Notes: a model not told the origin generated them from the sequence alone. DNA of 35,210 bases from an uncultured Spartobacteria bacterium (GCA_903919125.1 CAIXGS010000012.1:91706-126915), one strand, 5' to 3'; positions 1 to 8,263 are shown, counted from the stretch's first letter. Numbers and translations are program-made.

Positions 1-236
1 TGCACAACGATCTTTGGGCGCTCGCGCATCCGGTGGCTGCCGTGGGGTCAAAAGCGCCCGTACTCTGGGCGCCGCACTGGTTACCAACCATCGAGTTTCC
101 CTGGCGAGTGGCTGTAGGCTCGATTGTAACGACCTGCGTCGCCCTACTTTTTCGCACTCCGGAAGCGCAATTGCTCGTCGCCGAAGCGCACTTGGAAGCC
201 GTCCGCACTCGGTATGGCGCGGAACCGAGCGCCTGA
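1..236 (+). CDS. C-terminal end of a probable sodium:solute symporter (partial)
   Basis: Only the last ~78 codons are in the window; the reading frame is already open at base 3 and ends at a TGA at 234-236. The translation has a short extracellular-like segment (HWLPTIEFPWRV) followed by one hydrophobic helix (VAVGSIVTTCVALLF) and a polar tail. An aromatic/proline segment of the type FPWxxxVGxxVTxxxxxLF just before the C-terminus is what I know from the last helix of SSS/SLC5 sodium:solute symporters (sugar, amino acid or urea carriers driven by Na+). The assignment rests on this short stretch only. The gene points toward dnaA and ends 426 bp before it. Which solute it carries cannot be told from this fragment, and another multi-helix transporter family remains possible. 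Confidence 0.5.
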   Translation, partial: HNDLWALAHPVAAVGSKAPVLWAPHWLPTIEFPWRVAVGSIVTTCVALLFRTPEAQLLVAEAHLEAVRTRYGAEPSA

Positions 237-382
237 AACCGCGACACCATGCGCTCCGCGGTGCGTCAACTGCAAACGTCGTCCCTGACAAAATTATTTC
301 GGACGGAAATCAGCCTTTTTCCTTGTCCGATTTCCATAGCGTTTTAGCCTCTGTGCCTTGCGCAGGGTAAGCCTTGAGTGCC

Positions 383-629
383 TGTGAATAACTTGTGAAG
401 AACATTGAATAACCTGAGAATAAACACAGAAACTCCTCTGCTTTGAAGGTTTCCAAATTTAAACACTCTTCACAAATCTGTAACAAGTAATCCAGCTCAA
501 AAAATTCCCTTAACCCACTCCAAACCAGAGCTCTAAGAACCATTCCAGAAAGTTTAGGCTACTCCAACCTCTCTCTGCAAGCCTCCTTAAAAGCCTCGGT
601 TACATCACCTCTAACAAACGTTAAGCACA
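383..629. promoter_or_regulatory. Candidate oriC: DnaA-box-like cluster upstream of dnaA
   Basis: The 426-bp gap between the symporter end and dnaA holds no convincing gene. It contains a 9-mer matching the DnaA box TTATNCACA perfectly on the minus strand (TGTGAATAA at 383-391), followed by three related 9-mers in the same orientation: TGTGAAGAA (394-402), ATTGAATAA (404-412) and TGAGAATAA (415-423). Their starts are 11, 10 and 11 bp apart, close to one helical turn. Further candidates are CTCTTCACA (466-474, two mismatches) and TTAAGCACA (621-629, one mismatch). The stretch around 450-520 is visibly richer in A/T than its surroundings and could unwind. In many bacteria oriC lies beside dnaA, which fits. 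That this is the working origin is inference. Confidence 0.6.
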
Positions 630-662
630 GCCTGTGTACTACTAGCGTTTCCTTCACTCTCC

Positions 663-2054
663 GTGGCGCAAATAAACGAAAATCTACCCCAATCTGAATC
701 CGCTCTCAAAATCTGGAGCGAAGTCTCTGAGACCCTGCGCGCAGAGGTCAGCATCGATACCTTCCGACGCTGGTTTCAGGACGTTCAAGCCGTCGATCTT
801 GACGATAAAACTCTCACGCTGCGCGTGCCGAATTCGATTCACCAACTCTGGATTGAGAGCAACTATCAGTCTCTGCTGCACTCTGCCCTCATGCTCGCAA
901 CAGGCAATGGTCGACAAGTCCGGTACACGTTCGCGACGACTCCCGAGACCCAAGCTTCTTTGGCGCTCAATGCGATTTCCGAACGGGAGGCCGCCCCCGA
1001 GGAGCCCTCAGCGGAGAAGTTCCCAATTGGGAGCGGGTTAAATCCCCGCAACACATTCGAATCCTTTGTGGTGGGGAGCAATAACCAGTTTACTCATGCG
1101 GCTTGCTCCGCTGTCGCCACTGGCCCCGGTAAAACATACAACCCACTTTTCATTTATAGCGGTGTGGGGCTTGGAAAAACCCACCTAATGCATGCAATTG
1201 GACATCAGATCCTTGCAGCAAATAAAAAAGCCAAGGTTCTCTACATCACCTCAGAGCATTTCACGAATGAGTTCATCGAGGCTATCAAGGCGGGGACTTT
1301 GACTAAGTTTCGCAAGCGCTACCGCCAAGCGGAAGTATTGCTCATCGATGACATCCAGTTTCTAGCTGGCAAAGAGCGCTCCCAAGAAGAGTTCTTCCAT
1401 ACTTTTAACGCTTTATTCGACGGCAATAAACAGATCGTACTCTCAAGCGACCGGCCTCCCTCGGAAATCGCCAGCTTGGAAAGTCGTCTGGTTTCTCGCT
1501 TCGAGTGGGGCCTCACGGCTGAAATGCAGCCACCAGATGTAGAAACCCGCACGGCCATTCTTCGGAAAAAATCCGAGACCATGCAGGTCAAATTGCCCCC
1601 AGAGGTCATCAACTTTCTGGCGGAACGCGTCCGAACCAACGTTCGCCGCCTCGAAGGGGCGCTCATGCGGGTGGCATCGTACGCCTCGCTCAACGAAGGG
1701 AAAGTGCCGACCACAGAGAAAATCGAAATGCTCCTCAAGGACATTTTACAAGAGGAGGCCCGTCGGGCGGTTACCATTGAGCAAATTCAACGCCATGTGG
1801 CAGAACACTTTGACATTCGTCTTGCGGACATGTCCAGCAAGCGTCGCCCAGCCAACATCGCGTTTCCTAGACAAGTGGCCATGTACCTTTCCCGAGAGTT
1901 AACCCGATCTTCGCTTTCAGAAATCGGCGAGGCCTTTGGCGGCCGCGACCACGGCACAGTGCTTCACGCTCATCGCCAAGTTCGTGATAAAATTTCCAAA
2001 GATGAACATTTACGCCAAGTCGTCTCGTTTCTAGATGGAGATCTCCAGCGCTAG
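663..2054 (+). CDS. dnaA: Chromosomal replication initiator protein DnaA
   Basis: DnaA is the AAA+ ATPase that binds DnaA boxes at oriC, opens the duplex and helps load the replicative helicase. The 463-residue product has the usual length and order. Domain I is at about residues 15-85 and is followed by a short linker. The AAA+ core carries Walker A GVGLGKT at 167-173 and Walker B LLIDD at 226-230. The C-terminal helix-turn-helix carries the DnaA signature GGRDHGTVLHAHR, where many homologues have T in place of the G after H. The start is a GTG with no Shine-Dalgarno sequence in front; it gives MAQINENLPQ, a normal DnaA beginning. It lies directly downstream of the box cluster and 85 bp upstream of dnaN. 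Autoregulation through the upstream boxes is likely, from knowledge of the family. Confidence 0.97.
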   Translation: MAQINENLPQSESALKIWSEVSETLRAEVSIDTFRRWFQDVQAVDLDDKTLTLRVPNSIHQLWIESNYQSLLHSALMLATGNGRQVRYTFATTPETQASLALNAISEREAAPEEPSAEKFPIGSGLNPRNTFESFVVGSNNQFTHAACSAVATGPGKTYNPLFIYSGVGLGKTHLMHAIGHQILAANKKAKVLYITSEHFTNEFIEAIKAGTLTKFRKRYRQAEVLLIDDIQFLAGKERSQEEFFHTFNALFDGNKQIVLSSDRPPSEIASLESRLVSRFEWGLTAEMQPPDVETRTAILRKKSETMQVKLPPEVINFLAERVRTNVRRLEGALMRVASYASLNEGKVPTTEKIEMLLKDILQEEARRAVTIEQIQRHVAEHFDIRLADMSSKRRPANIAFPRQVAMYLSRELTRSSLSEIGEAFGGRDHGTVLHAHRQVRDKISKDEHLRQVVSFLDGDLQR

Positions 2055-2139
2055 ATGGAATTAGTCTTGGTCTGCCGCTCTTTAGCAGTTTAAGAATAAT
2101 CTGCGCCCCCGACTTACTTTTTCAAAACAAAACGATATT

Positions 2140-3234
2140 ATGAGATTCAGCGTCGCCCGAGACACACTCCTCGCTGGTCTGCAAACTGTGCAGAACGTGG
2201 TGAGTTCGCGCACTACCCTGCCGATCCTTTCCAACGTTCGTATCCAAGCAGCAGACGGACAGTTACGCTTCACCACTACCGATCTTGATGTTGGCGTGAC
2301 TTGCGTTGCCGAAGCCCAGGTTGATCGCCCAGGTGGAACCACGCTACCGGTGAAACGCCTCGCCAGTATTGTGCGTGAACTCCCAGCCGGAGAGGTCCAT
2401 GTGGAGGTTGAAGGAAAGAACATCGCCTCCCTGCGCTGCGGGCAGATTTTCTTCAAAATCCACGGTCTTCCCGAAGACGAATTCCCTCCCTTCCCTGAAT
2501 TCTCTGACTGCAAACTGTTTACACTCAAACAGAACGAACTCAAGGATGCCCTGCGCAAGACCTCTTACGCCATCTCCACGGACGAAACGCGTTACGTCCT
2601 CAATGGCATCCTTTTTTCCTTCAAAGACAGCCGCTTGACCATGGTAGCCACAGACGGTCGCCGCCTTGGGTTGGTTGATTTAGAAGTCGAGTTTCCACAG
2701 AGCGAAGAAGTCGACGTCATCGTTCCCACCAAGTGCATTAACGAACTCGCCCGCCTCGTCGGTGACACGGGTGAAATGAAAATGTACGTCGCTCAGAACC
2801 AAGTGGCCTTTGATGTTGGCACCACGAGGCTTGTCTCTAAGTTGGTGGAAGGTAACTACCCCAACTACCGGCAGGTCATCCCCAACGAAGTGCGCGAAAG
2901 AGTCACTTTGGAGCGCGAACTTTTTCAGGCAGCGGTGCATCGAGTTTCGCTACTCGCTAGCGAAAAAAGTAACTCTGTGAAGTTGATGTTCACCAAAAAC
3001 AATCTGGAGATCGCAGCCAATACTCCGGATATCGGAGAGGCAAGAGAGTCCATCCCTGTTGTTTATAAAGGAAATGATCTAACTATCGCCTTCAATCCAG
3101 AATACCTCATGGCGCCGCTACGAGCATTGCCGACAGATGAAGTTTTCTTGGATTTGATCGATGAAATGAGCCCAGGAGTCATCAAGATTCAAAGCCCATT
3201 TTTGTATGTGATCATGCCGATGCGAGTGAGCTAA
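2140..3234 (+). CDS. dnaN: DNA polymerase III beta subunit (sliding clamp)
   Basis: The 364-residue protein is the ring-forming clamp that holds DNA polymerase III on DNA. It starts with MRFSVARDTLLAGLQTVQNV and continues with the repeated three-domain pattern of bacterial beta clamps, including LPILSNVRI and TTDLDVGV in domain 1 and NYPNYRQVIP in domain 2. It ends YVIMPMRVS, matching the typical C-terminal (V/I)MPMR(L/V) that forms part of the protein-binding groove. Length is normal (about 365-380). It follows dnaA after 85 bp, the common dnaA-dnaN order, and may be co-transcribed. The ATG start is preceded by AT-rich sequence without a Shine-Dalgarno motif. A perfect hairpin begins 6 bp after the stop codon. 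Confidence 0.97.
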   Translation: MRFSVARDTLLAGLQTVQNVVSSRTTLPILSNVRIQAADGQLRFTTTDLDVGVTCVAEAQVDRPGGTTLPVKRLASIVRELPAGEVHVEVEGKNIASLRCGQIFFKIHGLPEDEFPPFPEFSDCKLFTLKQNELKDALRKTSYAISTDETRYVLNGILFSFKDSRLTMVATDGRRLGLVDLEVEFPQSEEVDVIVPTKCINELARLVGDTGEMKMYVAQNQVAFDVGTTRLVSKLVEGNYPNYRQVIPNEVRERVTLERELFQAAVHRVSLLASEKSNSVKLMFTKNNLEIAANTPDIGEARESIPVVYKGNDLTIAFNPEYLMAPLRALPTDEVFLDLIDEMSPGVIKIQSPFLYVIMPMRVS

Positions 3235-3239
3235 CCATC

Positions 3240-3259
3240 TAGGGAAAAATATTTCCCTA
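3240..3259. terminator. Perfect 8-bp hairpin just after dnaN
   Basis: TAGGGAAA (3240-3247) and TTTCCCTA (3252-3259) are exact reverse complements around a 4-nt loop, six bases after the dnaN stop. There is no long T-run behind it, so it is either a weak intrinsic terminator or an RNA 3'-end or processing element. Confidence 0.4.
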
Positions 3260-3406
3260 ATCCTCAGGGCCATCATTCAACTGAATAGTTTCGTGCTTCG
3301 AGAATTCATCATCGAGACACGTTTTTAGGTTGCGTCATAGTCTGTTACGATTACTCTCTCACCTTTCCGTTGAATTAGGCTCTTTGGGCCTAGAGCGGAA
3401 GTAAAT

Positions 3407-3487
3407 GCTCACGTGGCGGAATGGCAGACGCGTACGGCTCAGAACCGTATGGGTAACACCGTGGAGGTTCGAGTCCTCTCGTGAGCA
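3407..3487 (+). tRNA. tRNA-Leu (anticodon CAG)
   Basis: A complete class II tRNA cloverleaf can be drawn. The acceptor stem is GCTCACG (3407-3413) paired with CGTGAGC (3480-3486), with discriminator base A at 3487. The D arm contains GCGGAATGGCAGACGC. The anticodon stem TACGG/CCGTA encloses the loop CTCAGAA, placing anticodon CAG at 3440-3442, which reads the Leu codon CTG. A long variable arm (GGGTAACACC region) is typical of tRNA-Leu. The T arm is GGAGG-TTCGAGT-CCTCT. The bases after the discriminator are CCC, so the 3' CCA is not encoded and must be added by tRNA nucleotidyltransferase. Confidence 0.95.
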
Positions 3488-3550
3488 CCCCTTCACCCTG
3501 AGGGGATTACGAGCCCTCTCGGCGGGTCTCCATGGATCCTGCCTCATCTA

Positions 3551-3572
3551 GTTCGCTTAAAGCATAGCGAAC
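3551..3572. repeat. 7-bp inverted repeat downstream of tRNA-Leu
   Basis: GTTCGCT (3551-3557) and AGCGAAC (3566-3572) are exact inverted repeats around an 8-nt loop. It lies 64 bp after the tRNA and could be part of its 3'-end or terminator region or an operator; no T-tract follows. The remaining sequence up to 3719 shows nothing else I can name. Confidence 0.3.
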
Positions 3573-3719
3573 ATAGTTTGCCTAACTAACGCACACAGGT
3601 GACGGGTTGAAAGTTCGCTTTGGGACTCAAAAATTGCTATTGGAGCAGTTTGTCAGATGAGTTAGTTTTTATTAGTGACGTCTTAATGATAAACTCGTAT
3701 AGAGCTTGATTCTGTCGTC

Positions 3720-4448
3720 ATGCTTGTTCAAAAAATTTCTCCAAATGCTGAAGCTGCTGGGATATTGCAACAATCCTTCGCATCTAACTTCGTCAGCCAG
3801 TTCTCAAACATCGTTGGTGCAGTGGATTCTGCCAATTTACTGAACGCCCGCAGGGCGATGGCAGAATTTTTAGCCGCAACAGCCTACACTGCAGGCACTC
3901 CCATTGATGCCCTCAACCAATCGAGTACATTCAGGACCTCTTTTGAAGCGCTGCGTAACTCTATTAGAGTTGGAGATATAAACAACGCCCAAGCTGCTTT
4001 GAGTAGGATAAGGCAGGCCTTCCTATCCCCCGTAAATTCAGTAGCTGGGACGGACTTGCGCCAAATCCAGACCGCACCAGGATCCGTCGCTGGAACTGAT
4101 TTACGTCAAATTCAAACCACTACCGGTTCTATTGCTGGCACAGATTTGCGGACTATCCAGACGGTTGCAGGATCCATCGCAGGCACGGATTTTCATACGC
4201 TAAAGCCCGAACAAATCCCCACTGGAGGCGTGGCAGGGACAGACTTGCACCAAATCCAGACCACTGCAGGATCAGTCGCTGGAACTGATTTACATCAAAT
4301 CCAGACTGCCGCCGGTTCCATTGCTGGCACAGATTTGCGCACTATCCAGACGGTTGCAGGATCTATCGCAGGCACGGATTTTCATACTCTGAAGCCCGTA
4401 CAAACCCCCACAGGAACCATCGCAGGGCTCGCCTTGCTTCCATCTTAG
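3720..4448 (+). CDS. Unrecognised protein with nested VAGTDLxxIQT repeats
   Basis: I do not recognise this 242-residue protein. Residues 1-105 are helix-prone and lack repeats. Residues 106-231 consist of eight units of 15 or 18 residues with the core (V/I)AGTD(L/F)xxIQT, ending in a partial ninth unit (GTIAGLALLPS). The units are arranged as two 63-residue super-repeats (106-168 and 169-231), each made of 15+15+15+18 residues; units 3 and 4 of the two copies are almost identical, so a four-unit block was duplicated. There is no signal peptide or membrane segment, and no cysteine. The ATG has no Shine-Dalgarno sequence. It stands alone, 232 bp after tRNA-Leu. A structural or protein-binding solenoid-like role is possible, but no function can be assigned. 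Confidence 0.75.
   Translation: MLVQKISPNAEAAGILQQSFASNFVSQFSNIVGAVDSANLLNARRAMAEFLAATAYTAGTPIDALNQSSTFRTSFEALRNSIRVGDINNAQAALSRIRQAFLSPVNSVAGTDLRQIQTAPGSVAGTDLRQIQTTTGSIAGTDLRTIQTVAGSIAGTDFHTLKPEQIPTGGVAGTDLHQIQTTAGSVAGTDLHQIQTAAGSIAGTDLRTIQTVAGSIAGTDFHTLKPVQTPTGTIAGLALLPS
4035..4445 (+). repeat. In-frame nested tandem repeat (two 189-bp blocks of 45/54-bp units)
   Basis: Block 1 is 4035-4223 and block 2 is 4224-4412; a remnant follows to 4445. Each block has three 45-bp units and one 54-bp unit, all in frame. This implies amplification at the 45-bp level, divergence, and then one duplication of the whole 189-bp block. Confidence 0.85.
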
Positions 4449-4590
4449 CACCCAGAGTCTTTGGGCGCATATTTGGGCAAAAAGACAACGGTCTCGCCTC
4501 AGGGGAATTCGTGGAAGGATTTCATTACCCTCCACTCAATCCCCAAAAAGACACGCCTCATCCGAATACGAGCGACGTAAACTGCCCCTC

Positions 4591-5394
4591 ATGGCGTCGC
4601 CAGGGCCTCTGGCCCGTTGTTACAGCGTGATACGCAATCGCATTTATCGCGAATTTCCTCCCGCTTACGCCGCGTTGAAATCCGATCTCCTGAGGAATAA
4701 CGCCGCTCCGCGCAGTGTTTGGTTTCCCCGTGGTTTGCCCCCAATGAACTTTCTATCACCTTCCCCCGTCCCAACCAACCCAGTCCTCCCACCTCCCACT
4801 AAGCCCTCGCTACATCACCCAAGCAACACCCAAAGCACGCCGCCCAATGCCCCCCAACAAGCAGCGCACACCCTTCGACTGCGTCTACTCCGAGAATACG
4901 ATCGAAGCCGTTTCTGGAACTATCTTAGCGACAGAAGGCTCTGTCTGCTATGCGATGCGGAATTTGAAGGCTCCGCCATCCGCATCAGCGTGCGCCAAGG
5001 CAAACCCGTGTTTAAATGCCCCCAAACACATTGCCAAGCTGGATTAGCGCACTTCGTGCATCCTGGGAACCCCCTCCTGAATGAGGACACTTGGGAGGAC
5101 TGGATGCGCCCGCTCCCCCTTTACAACAGCCATCCCCACAGCCATCCCAGCGGTGAAAGTCGTGTTGAAGAAGCCCTCTACCAAATTCAGCGTCCAGCGG
5201 CCTCCGCTGCAGATTCTGAGCCAGGTGCAGCAGCCTCCTTTGCCGATAATGTGGGCGATGACGCGGGCTCTGTAGGTCCCTCGGGGTTCGCTGACGGCTC
5301 AGCTGGTTCGGGCTTCACTGGCGCCTCGGACTTAGCGGACGCCTTGGGGCCGTCAGTCGCATCGGGCATCCAAGCCTGCAGACGCTTGTCATAA
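4591..5394 (+). CDS. Hypothetical small zinc-finger-like protein
   Basis: No family recognised. The best-supported part is at about 4885-5110, which encodes a compact domain with CLLC and, after about 27 residues, CPQTHC. This is a plausible CxxC...CxxxxC zinc site, in the context of a beta-rich segment (SAIRISVRQGKPVFKCPQTH) ending in ...HFVHPGNPLLNEDTWEDWM. The N-terminal third is proline-rich and poorly constrained. The true start may be the ATG at 4744 rather than 4591; neither has a Shine-Dalgarno motif. The last ~70 codons (5187-5394) are low-complexity Ala/Gly/Ser and overlap the convergent GYF-domain gene by about 208 bp, so either this tail or the tail of the opposite gene is not strongly constrained. 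Gene existence is likely, the boundaries uncertain. Confidence 0.5.
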   Translation: MASPGPLARCYSVIRNRIYREFPPAYAALKSDLLRNNAAPRSVWFPRGLPPMNFLSPSPVPTNPVLPPPTKPSLHHPSNTQSTPPNAPQQAAHTLRLRLLREYDRSRFWNYLSDRRLCLLCDAEFEGSAIRISVRQGKPVFKCPQTHCQAGLAHFVHPGNPLLNEDTWEDWMRPLPLYNSHPHSHPSGESRVEEALYQIQRPAASAADSEPGAAASFADNVGDDAGSVGPSGFADGSAGSGFTGASDLADALGPSVASGIQACRRLS

Positions 5395-5891
5395 CGCAAA
5401 TCCACTTGCCAACGGCCTCGTCGCTGAGCCGAGTCGCCCCCAGAAACGTCTGCCTCGAGAATCACGTAGGCATGCCCATCGTCCACAAACACGACTTGCG
5501 CGGGATTAAAGTCGCTGAATCGTAATGCGGAAAACCATCCCAGATGCGCGCGCAGCACTCCACGCGCACTCCAATAAGCCCCCAATGCAGTGCGTTCCAC
5601 CTGATGTTGCTCCCTCCAACCTTCGCGCAGCGTAGGCGCAGCCATCCACAACAACAAAAACAGCACACCAAGGAATCCGAGCATCCAAGCGCTGACGCTA
5701 ATGCGGCGACGCTTTTTCTCGTCCTTGTGCACAATGAGCTGGGTTACCGGCTGCCACTGTTCCAAACCCTCGCACCAAAACATGGCGCTATGGTGCACAA
5801 TCCCGCTGTTCACCATGTGCCCAATATGAGCGACTGTATACGGCCCTCGCTGCACTCCATCGAGGTACAAAAAATAACGTTCCTGAGACAT
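5187..5891 (-). CDS. GYF-domain (GYF_2/DUF4339) single-pass membrane protein
   Basis: The protein begins MSQERYFLYLDGVQRGPYT and continues with a W/F-rich stretch (MFWCEGLEQWQPV), the pattern of the GYF_2 domain, a short peptide-binding fold common in Verrucomicrobiota, Planctomycetota and Bacteroidota membrane proteins. A basic cluster (KKRRR) then leads into one membrane helix (about residues 65-87, WMLGFLGVLFLLLWMAA). A folded domain of ~90 residues follows, and then a Pro/Glu/Ala-rich tail. I chose the ATG at 5891; the frame stays open upstream to a TTG at 5921, but the ATG starts exactly where the domain begins. The GYF domain would be cytoplasmic by the positive-inside rule. The tail overlaps the convergent zinc-finger gene. 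The partner peptide and exact role are unknown. Confidence 0.8.
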   Translation of the reverse strand: MSQERYFLYLDGVQRGPYTVAHIGHMVNSGIVHHSAMFWCEGLEQWQPVTQLIVHKDEKKRRRISVSAWMLGFLGVLFLLLWMAAPTLREGWREQHQVERTALGAYWSARGVLRAHLGWFSALRFSDFNPAQVVFVDDGHAYVILEADVSGGDSAQRRGRWQVDLRYDKRLQAWMPDATDGPKASAKSEAPVKPEPAEPSANPEGPTEPASSPTLSAKEAAAPGSESAAEAAGR

Positions 5892-6041
5892 TTTCCAAGG
5901 ACACTCAAGCCCTCCCCTCAACTACATCGCCCATCTCATTCCAATTCGCAAGAGACAGATAAAATAATCTCGGTGCCCTAGCTCATAGAGATCTGCCCCA
6001 ACCCAAATAAGGTCGAGATATGGAAAAACCATGATGAGGCT

Positions 6042-6069
6042 GGGCGCCCTTTCAACTCGGCGGGCGCCC
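6042..6069 (-). terminator. Candidate terminator of icd (GGGCGCCC hairpin)
   Basis: The self-complementary octamer GGGCGCCC occurs twice, at 6042-6049 and 6062-6069. They can pair with each other as an 8-bp all-GC stem with a 12-nt loop, about 35 bp beyond the icd stop on the minus strand. On the minus strand each copy is preceded by TTCAAA or TTGAAA, so the unit is also a 20-bp-spaced direct repeat. No clear U-tract follows. Confidence 0.4.
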
Positions 6070-6102
6070 TTTGAAGAGGAACCTCTTGGCAAACCCGTCG
6101 AT

Positions 6103-7371
6103 TTACATGTGTGCTATGATGTTAGTTCCGAACTCCGAGCACTTGAGCTCGGTGGCGCCTTCCATCTGACGCGCAAAATCGTAGGTCACTTTCTTGGAGG
6201 CGATGGCGCCGTTGAGTCCCTTGAGGAGCAAATCCGCAGCGGTGTTCCAGCCCAGATAGCGGAACATCATCTCACCAGAAAGCACTACCGAACCTGGATT
6301 GACCAAATCTTTATCCGCATATTTGGGCGCAGTCCCGTGTGTTGCCTCGAAAATAGCGTGTCCAGTCTGGTAATTAATATTTCCCCCAGGGGCGATTCCA
6401 ATTCCCCCCACCTGCGCGGCAAGCGCGTCGGAAAGGTAGTCGCCATTAAGGTTAAGCGTTGCGATGACGTCGAAATCCTTGGGGCGCGTCAAGACCTGCT
6501 GAAGGGTGATGTCTGCGATGGAATCCTTAATCACAATTCCCGCGCCGGGTTTATCTTCGGGAATTTGGCACCAAGGACCACCATCAATCTCTACGGCTCC
6601 GAACTCGCGCTTGGCCACGGCATAACCCCAATCACGAAACGCTCCCTCTGTGTATTTCATGATGTTGCCCTTGTGAACTAAAGTGACCGACTTACGCCCC
6701 TGCTCGATGGCGTACTTGATCGCTGAAATCATCAAGCGCTCGGTTCCATGACGCGATACCGACTTAATTCCAACACCAACGGAGGCAACATCTTCAGCTC
6801 CAAAACGAATCTTCGCGAACTCTTTGGGAAAGTGAGTTTTCAGAAATTCCAAAGTCTGCAATGCCGGCGCGCCGCCCGCCTCAAAATCTATACCGGCGTA
6901 GATATCTTCGGTGTTTTCGCGAAAAATGACCATGTCCACCAACTCCGGACGCTTCACCGGAGAGGGCACTCCCTGAAAGTATTGCACCGGACGCAAACAC
7001 ACGTACAAGTCCAGCATCTGCCGCAGCGCGACGTTCAACGAACGAATTCCACCTCCCACCGGTGTAGTCAGCGGCCCCTTGATACCCACCAGATATTCAC
7101 GAAAAGCGGTTACCGTGTCATCAGGTAGCCAGTTGTTGAAGCGCTTAAAGGATTCCTCTCCGGCAAAGACCTCAAACCACGAAATTTTCTTCTCTCCGCC
7201 AAATGCCTTTTCAACCGCTGCATCCAACACTCTCACACTGGACGCCCAGATATCTCGGCCGGTGCCGTCCCCACGAATGAAGGGAATGATGGGGTGATTC
7301 GGAACGCTTAAGTGCCCGTTAGAGATCGTAATTTTTTCGCCAATTGGAAGGGTGCAGGTGGTGTAAGACAT
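6103..7371 (-). CDS. icd: Isocitrate dehydrogenase, NADP-dependent
   Basis: This is the TCA-cycle enzyme that oxidatively decarboxylates isocitrate to 2-oxoglutarate. The 422-residue protein has the full length of the homodimeric bacterial form. Substrate-loop serine S111 sits in [13 protein letters not shown], equivalent to S113 of the E. coli enzyme, the site of regulatory phosphorylation there. The arginines of the [19 protein letters not shown] segment bind isocitrate. K350-Y351 in [14 protein letters not shown] match the residues that give NADP rather than NAD specificity. No kinase/phosphatase gene is nearby. It is transcribed alone, with its start facing the MBL-like gene at 7552 across a 180-bp gap in which I see no clear motif. 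ATG start with no Shine-Dalgarno sequence. Confidence 0.96.
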   Translation of the reverse strand: MSYTTCTLPIGEKITISNGHLSVPNHPIIPFIRGDGTGRDIWASSVRVLDAAVEKAFGGEKKISWFEVFAGEESFKRFNNWLPDDTVTAFREYLVGIKGPLTTPVGGGIRSLNVALRQMLDLYVCLRPVQYFQGVPSPVKRPELVDMVIFRENTEDIYAGIDFEAGGAPALQTLEFLKTHFPKEFAKIRFGAEDVASVGVGIKSVSRHGTERLMISAIKYAIEQGRKSVTLVHKGNIMKYTEGAFRDWGYAVAKREFGAVEIDGGPWCQIPEDKPGAGIVIKDSIADITLQQVLTRPKDFDVIATLNLNGDYLSDALAAQVGGIGIAPGGNINYQTGHAIFEATHGTAPKYADKDLVNPGSVVLSGEMMFRYLGWNTAADLLLKGLNGAIASKKVTYDFARQMEGATELKCSEFGTNIIAHM

Positions 7372-7551
7372 GAGACGGGGTATAAGACAGGTTTATCTGA
7401 AGCAGCCGGCTTTAAAAGAATCCAGACGCGCTTGGTTAATTGGAAACGCTTCTGTAACAAAATTGCTTCACGACGGCAACACTCAGCCCACGAAAAGTAT
7501 ATTATCCCCCGAGCGGTTGCCGAATCGAACTTTCAAGATTACAGTTAAGAA

Positions 7552-8199
7552 ATGGTAACGGCAGAATCCATTAGGGAAATCAGTTCGGGCGTTTGGATTT
7601 GGCACGCCTATGACCAATCCGTCCGCACCGAGTTGTACAGTACAGCCGTCACCGCGGAGTTTGGCTTGGTGATCATCGACCCCATCGATTTAGTGCATGA
7701 CGCTTTCCATCAACTTGCAAAACATGCGCCGGCAGCCGCCATTGTTCTCACCAACGGAAACCACTCCCGTGCAGCGGCTCGTTTTCGAGAACGTTTCGGA
7801 GCCCCTGTATTCGCCCATAACGACGCGGTGGGAGAATTGACGACCTTCGTTGATGGGGCACTGCGCCCAGGTCGCCCTGTGGCAGGCAGCTTGGAAGTTG
7901 TCCAACTCCCTGGTGCTGGTCTTGGGGAAATTGCGCTGTTCCACCGTAAGGCAAAAGGCGAGTGCCACCTCCATTTTGGGGACGCATTGGTCAACTTAGA
8001 TCCACACGGACTGATTGTACTGCCGGAAAAGTACTGCCTGAGCGCGAGCCTTTTGGCGCAGTCCCTGCAATCCATTCCTCACGAAGACTTGAGTCTAGTG
8101 ACCTTCGCCCATGGAGAGCCTCTTTTGGCCCCTGCGACGGAGAAAATAACGTCGCTCGTGGGCCAGCTTTCTTTGCCCAAAAACTCTCCAACACACTAA
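7552..8199 (+). CDS. Metallo-beta-lactamase-fold-like protein with degenerate metal site
   Basis: The 215-residue protein follows the strand order of the MBL fold: an N-terminal WIWHAYD... strand, FGLVIIDPIDL, then IVLTNGNHSRAA, a later FGDALVNLDP, and a final TFAHGEPLL. In canonical hydrolases the first motif would be HxHxDH; here it is NGNHSR, so only one histidine remains. The later Asp (GDA) and the C-terminal His (AHG) are kept. A family of such TNxxHxR proteins exists among MBL-like hydrolases, and I infer altered metal binding or a non-hydrolytic role. The length is short but complete. It is monocistronic, convergent with the aldo/keto reductase. No signal peptide is present, so it is probably cytoplasmic. 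Confidence 0.65.
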   Translation: MVTAESIREISSGVWIWHAYDQSVRTELYSTAVTAEFGLVIIDPIDLVHDAFHQLAKHAPAAAIVLTNGNHSRAAARFRERFGAPVFAHNDAVGELTTFVDGALRPGRPVAGSLEVVQLPGAGLGEIALFHRKAKGECHLHFGDALVNLDPHGLIVLPEKYCLSASLLAQSLQSIPHEDLSLVTFAHGEPLLAPATEKITSLVGQLSLPKNSPTH

Positions 8200-8263
8200 T
8201 CCCCAGCAGCTCTGTGGGTAACCTGTTGAATGACCGATGGACATTTATCCCTGTGAAATTAGC

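Noticed and set aside
14-370. 118-codon plus-strand frame covering the first 370 bases
   Set aside because: It runs in another frame over the symporter tail and into the origin region; its composition is not protein-like.
3359-3547. 62-codon minus-strand frame
   Set aside because: It lies across tRNA-Leu on the opposite strand; a translated tRNA shadow.
4035-4445. Repeats with a 45-bp period resembling a CRISPR-like array
   Set aside because: Units are contiguous, in frame and coding, with no unique spacers and no cas genes.
6031-6681. 216-codon plus-strand frame
   Set aside because: Shadow of icd, which has full family motifs on the minus strand.
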